Source of the DNA: JAEMQF01 sp031396305 | Lineage (GTDB): Bacteria > Pseudomonadota > Gammaproteobacteria > Burkholderiales > Burkholderiaceae_C | Reading direction: 5' to 3' | DNA: 6,184 nucleotides | Assembly: GCA_031396305.1 (NCBI GenBank) | Contig: JANNKM010000198.1 | Coordinates: 1-6,184 of the forward strand | Shown: positions 5,636-6,184 of the stretch, one piece after another | How the letters are laid out: every line of letters starts with the position of its first letter | Numbering within the stretch: the stretch's first letter is position 1 | Position numbers and translations under genes: made by a program | The notes under the pieces: model-generated | What the model saw: only the letters and a program-made list of their open reading frames with translations | The model's database searches: none | What the model was told of the DNA's origin: nothing

Positions 5636-6184
5636 TCAAGCGATCGTCTTGCCGCCCCGGCCCTGTGGCTGGGCGGACGCCTGCGCATCGCCGTCTTCGC
5701 CGATGTAGCGGTTGCCTTGCACCGAGCGGCCCCCGGCAATCATCATGTTGCGGTACTCCTCTTCGCTCATTCCGGTCATGCTGCCGGCCATCTGCTGGAA
5801 GCTCTTGCCGTCGGTGGCGCCGATCTTGGCCAGGAAATAGATGTTGCCGCCCTGGGCAATGCAGCGGTTCAGGTCGCGTGCGAGCACGGCCTGTTTCTGC
5901 GCTTCGCTCATCGGCCATTCGTCGAGGTAGGCGCGCTCATCCGCCTTGAAGCGCGCGCGGTTCTCGGACTTGATCGCCAGTTTTGTGATCCAGCCAAGTA
6001 ACTCTTGAGAAATTCCCGAGGCCTGACCCAAAGCCGAGGCCATATCCTTTGCCGCACCTGAGTTAACAAGTTCACGCGCAACCAGAGACTGCAAACTCAT
6101 CCCGAGGCGTTCGTAATTGGCGTAGCTCTCAAGCGCGTCACGCCCTAGGTTTACGATCTGCCTGCCAAGCGCCGTGAGGATGCC
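5636..6184 (-). CDS. pmdA: Protocatechuate 4,5-dioxygenase alpha subunit (LigA/PmdA) with N-terminus replaced by phage-like sequence; 5' end beyond window
   Basis: PmdA is the small alpha subunit (PF07746 family) that packs on PmdB and completes the active site of protocatechuate 4,5-dioxygenase. From S45-ENRARFKADERAYLDEW (numbered from ATG 6100) to the stop the protein is clear PmdA, including VLARDLNRCIAQGGNIYFL, AKIGATDGKSFQQMAGSMTG and GGRSVQGNRYIGE; the last residues are Gly/Gln-rich. The usual N-terminal 35-45 residues (the 'GT.IFD...RKGY.LN.FCMSL' arm) are absent. In their place the frame continues without a stop through ATG 6100 to the window edge with unrelated sequence. The subunit normally has about 140-150 residues, so only about 109 native residues remain. 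If the junction is real, dioxygenase activity may be lost or altered, though pmdB and pmdC are intact downstream. The start codon cannot be set: ATG 6100 is only the first Met in view and has no clear ribosome site. Confidence 0.85.
   Translation of the reverse strand, partial: GILTALGRQIVNLGRDALESYANYERLGMSLQSLVARELVNSGAAKDMASALGQASGISQELLGWITKLAIKSENRARFKADERAYLDEWPMSEAQKQAVLARDLNRCIAQGGNIYFLAKIGATDGKSFQQMAGSMTGMSEEEYRNMMIAGGRSVQGNRYIGEDGDAQASAQPQGRGGKTIA
5969..6184 (-). mobile_element. Phage tail tape-measure-like coding fragment fused in frame to pmdA
   Basis: The 72 codons from the right edge to the junction read GILTALGRQIVNLGRDALES, then a SYANYERLGMSLQSLVAREL segment, then GAAKDMASALGQASGISQEL and LLGWITKLAIKS. 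The 'YERL..SLQ.L......A.ELL.WI..LA.KS' layout resembles the conserved N-terminal region of phage tail tape-measure proteins, where a KTPF/KSPF motif usually follows; here the sequence turns into pmdA exactly at that point. GC is about 57% in 6001-6184 against about 65% in 5641-5940 by hand count, which fits a different origin. No tail gene, integrase or attachment repeat is in view. The phage assignment is recalled pattern, not a search result, and a chimeric contig remains possible. Confidence 0.55.

Noticed and set aside
4662..5708. 348-codon plus-strand ORF opposite pmdB
   Set aside because: It is antisense to pmdB, whose metal ligands are all conserved; the translation is His/Arg-rich with no recognisable domain.
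5524..5739. 71-codon version of the small ORF starting inside pmdA
   Set aside because: Its first half is an Arg-rich frame overlapping conserved pmdA sequence; only the 36-codon part after the pmdA stop is worth considering.

Overview
The window is high-GC bacterial DNA with the gene set and codon use of a betaproteobacterium, most likely Burkholderiales. The support is a Comamonas-type pmdA-pmdB-pmdC (ligA-ligB-ligC) protocatechuate 4,5-cleavage cluster, a 'GTCATCCC...GGGATGAC' intergenic repeat of a kind common in proteobacteria, and a large kinase with a Pro/Ala-rich linker. The genus cannot be fixed from sequence alone.

Layout from left to right. Positions 2-136 (+) hold the last 44 codons of a PQQ/sorbosone-dehydrogenase-like beta-propeller protein. 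It converges, with a 22-nt gap, on three tightly spaced minus-strand genes. In transcription order these are a membrane-anchored Ser/Thr protein kinase (3429-1507, GTG start), a small predicted lipoprotein (1471-758) and a CxxC-containing carboxymuconolactone-decarboxylase/AhpD-like protein (749-159). The gaps are 35 and 8 nt, so they probably form one transcription unit. An intergenic stretch (3430-3711) follows, carrying a paired-hairpin inverted repeat (3550-3620) and a second small hairpin (3681-3696).

The right half is the protocatechuate meta-cleavage cluster, also on the minus strand. The dioxygenase alpha subunit (stop at 5636), beta subunit (5522-4668) and CHMS dehydrogenase (4671-3712) are in the order A-B-C. 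B and C overlap by ATGA. Together they would open the protocatechuate ring between C4 and C5 and oxidise the product to 2-pyrone-4,6-dicarboxylate. A 36-codon ORF (5634-5524) fills the A-B gap almost exactly.

The most unusual feature is at the right edge. The alpha-subunit frame has lost its usual N-terminus. From about position 5969 to the end of the window the same open frame encodes a lower-GC sequence that resembles the N-terminal part of a phage tail tape-measure protein. This is either a prophage or recombination junction inside pmdA, or a chimeric assembly. The sequence alone cannot decide, and the chimera explanation must be excluded first. No RNA gene, CRISPR array, complete insertion sequence or clearly new system was found.
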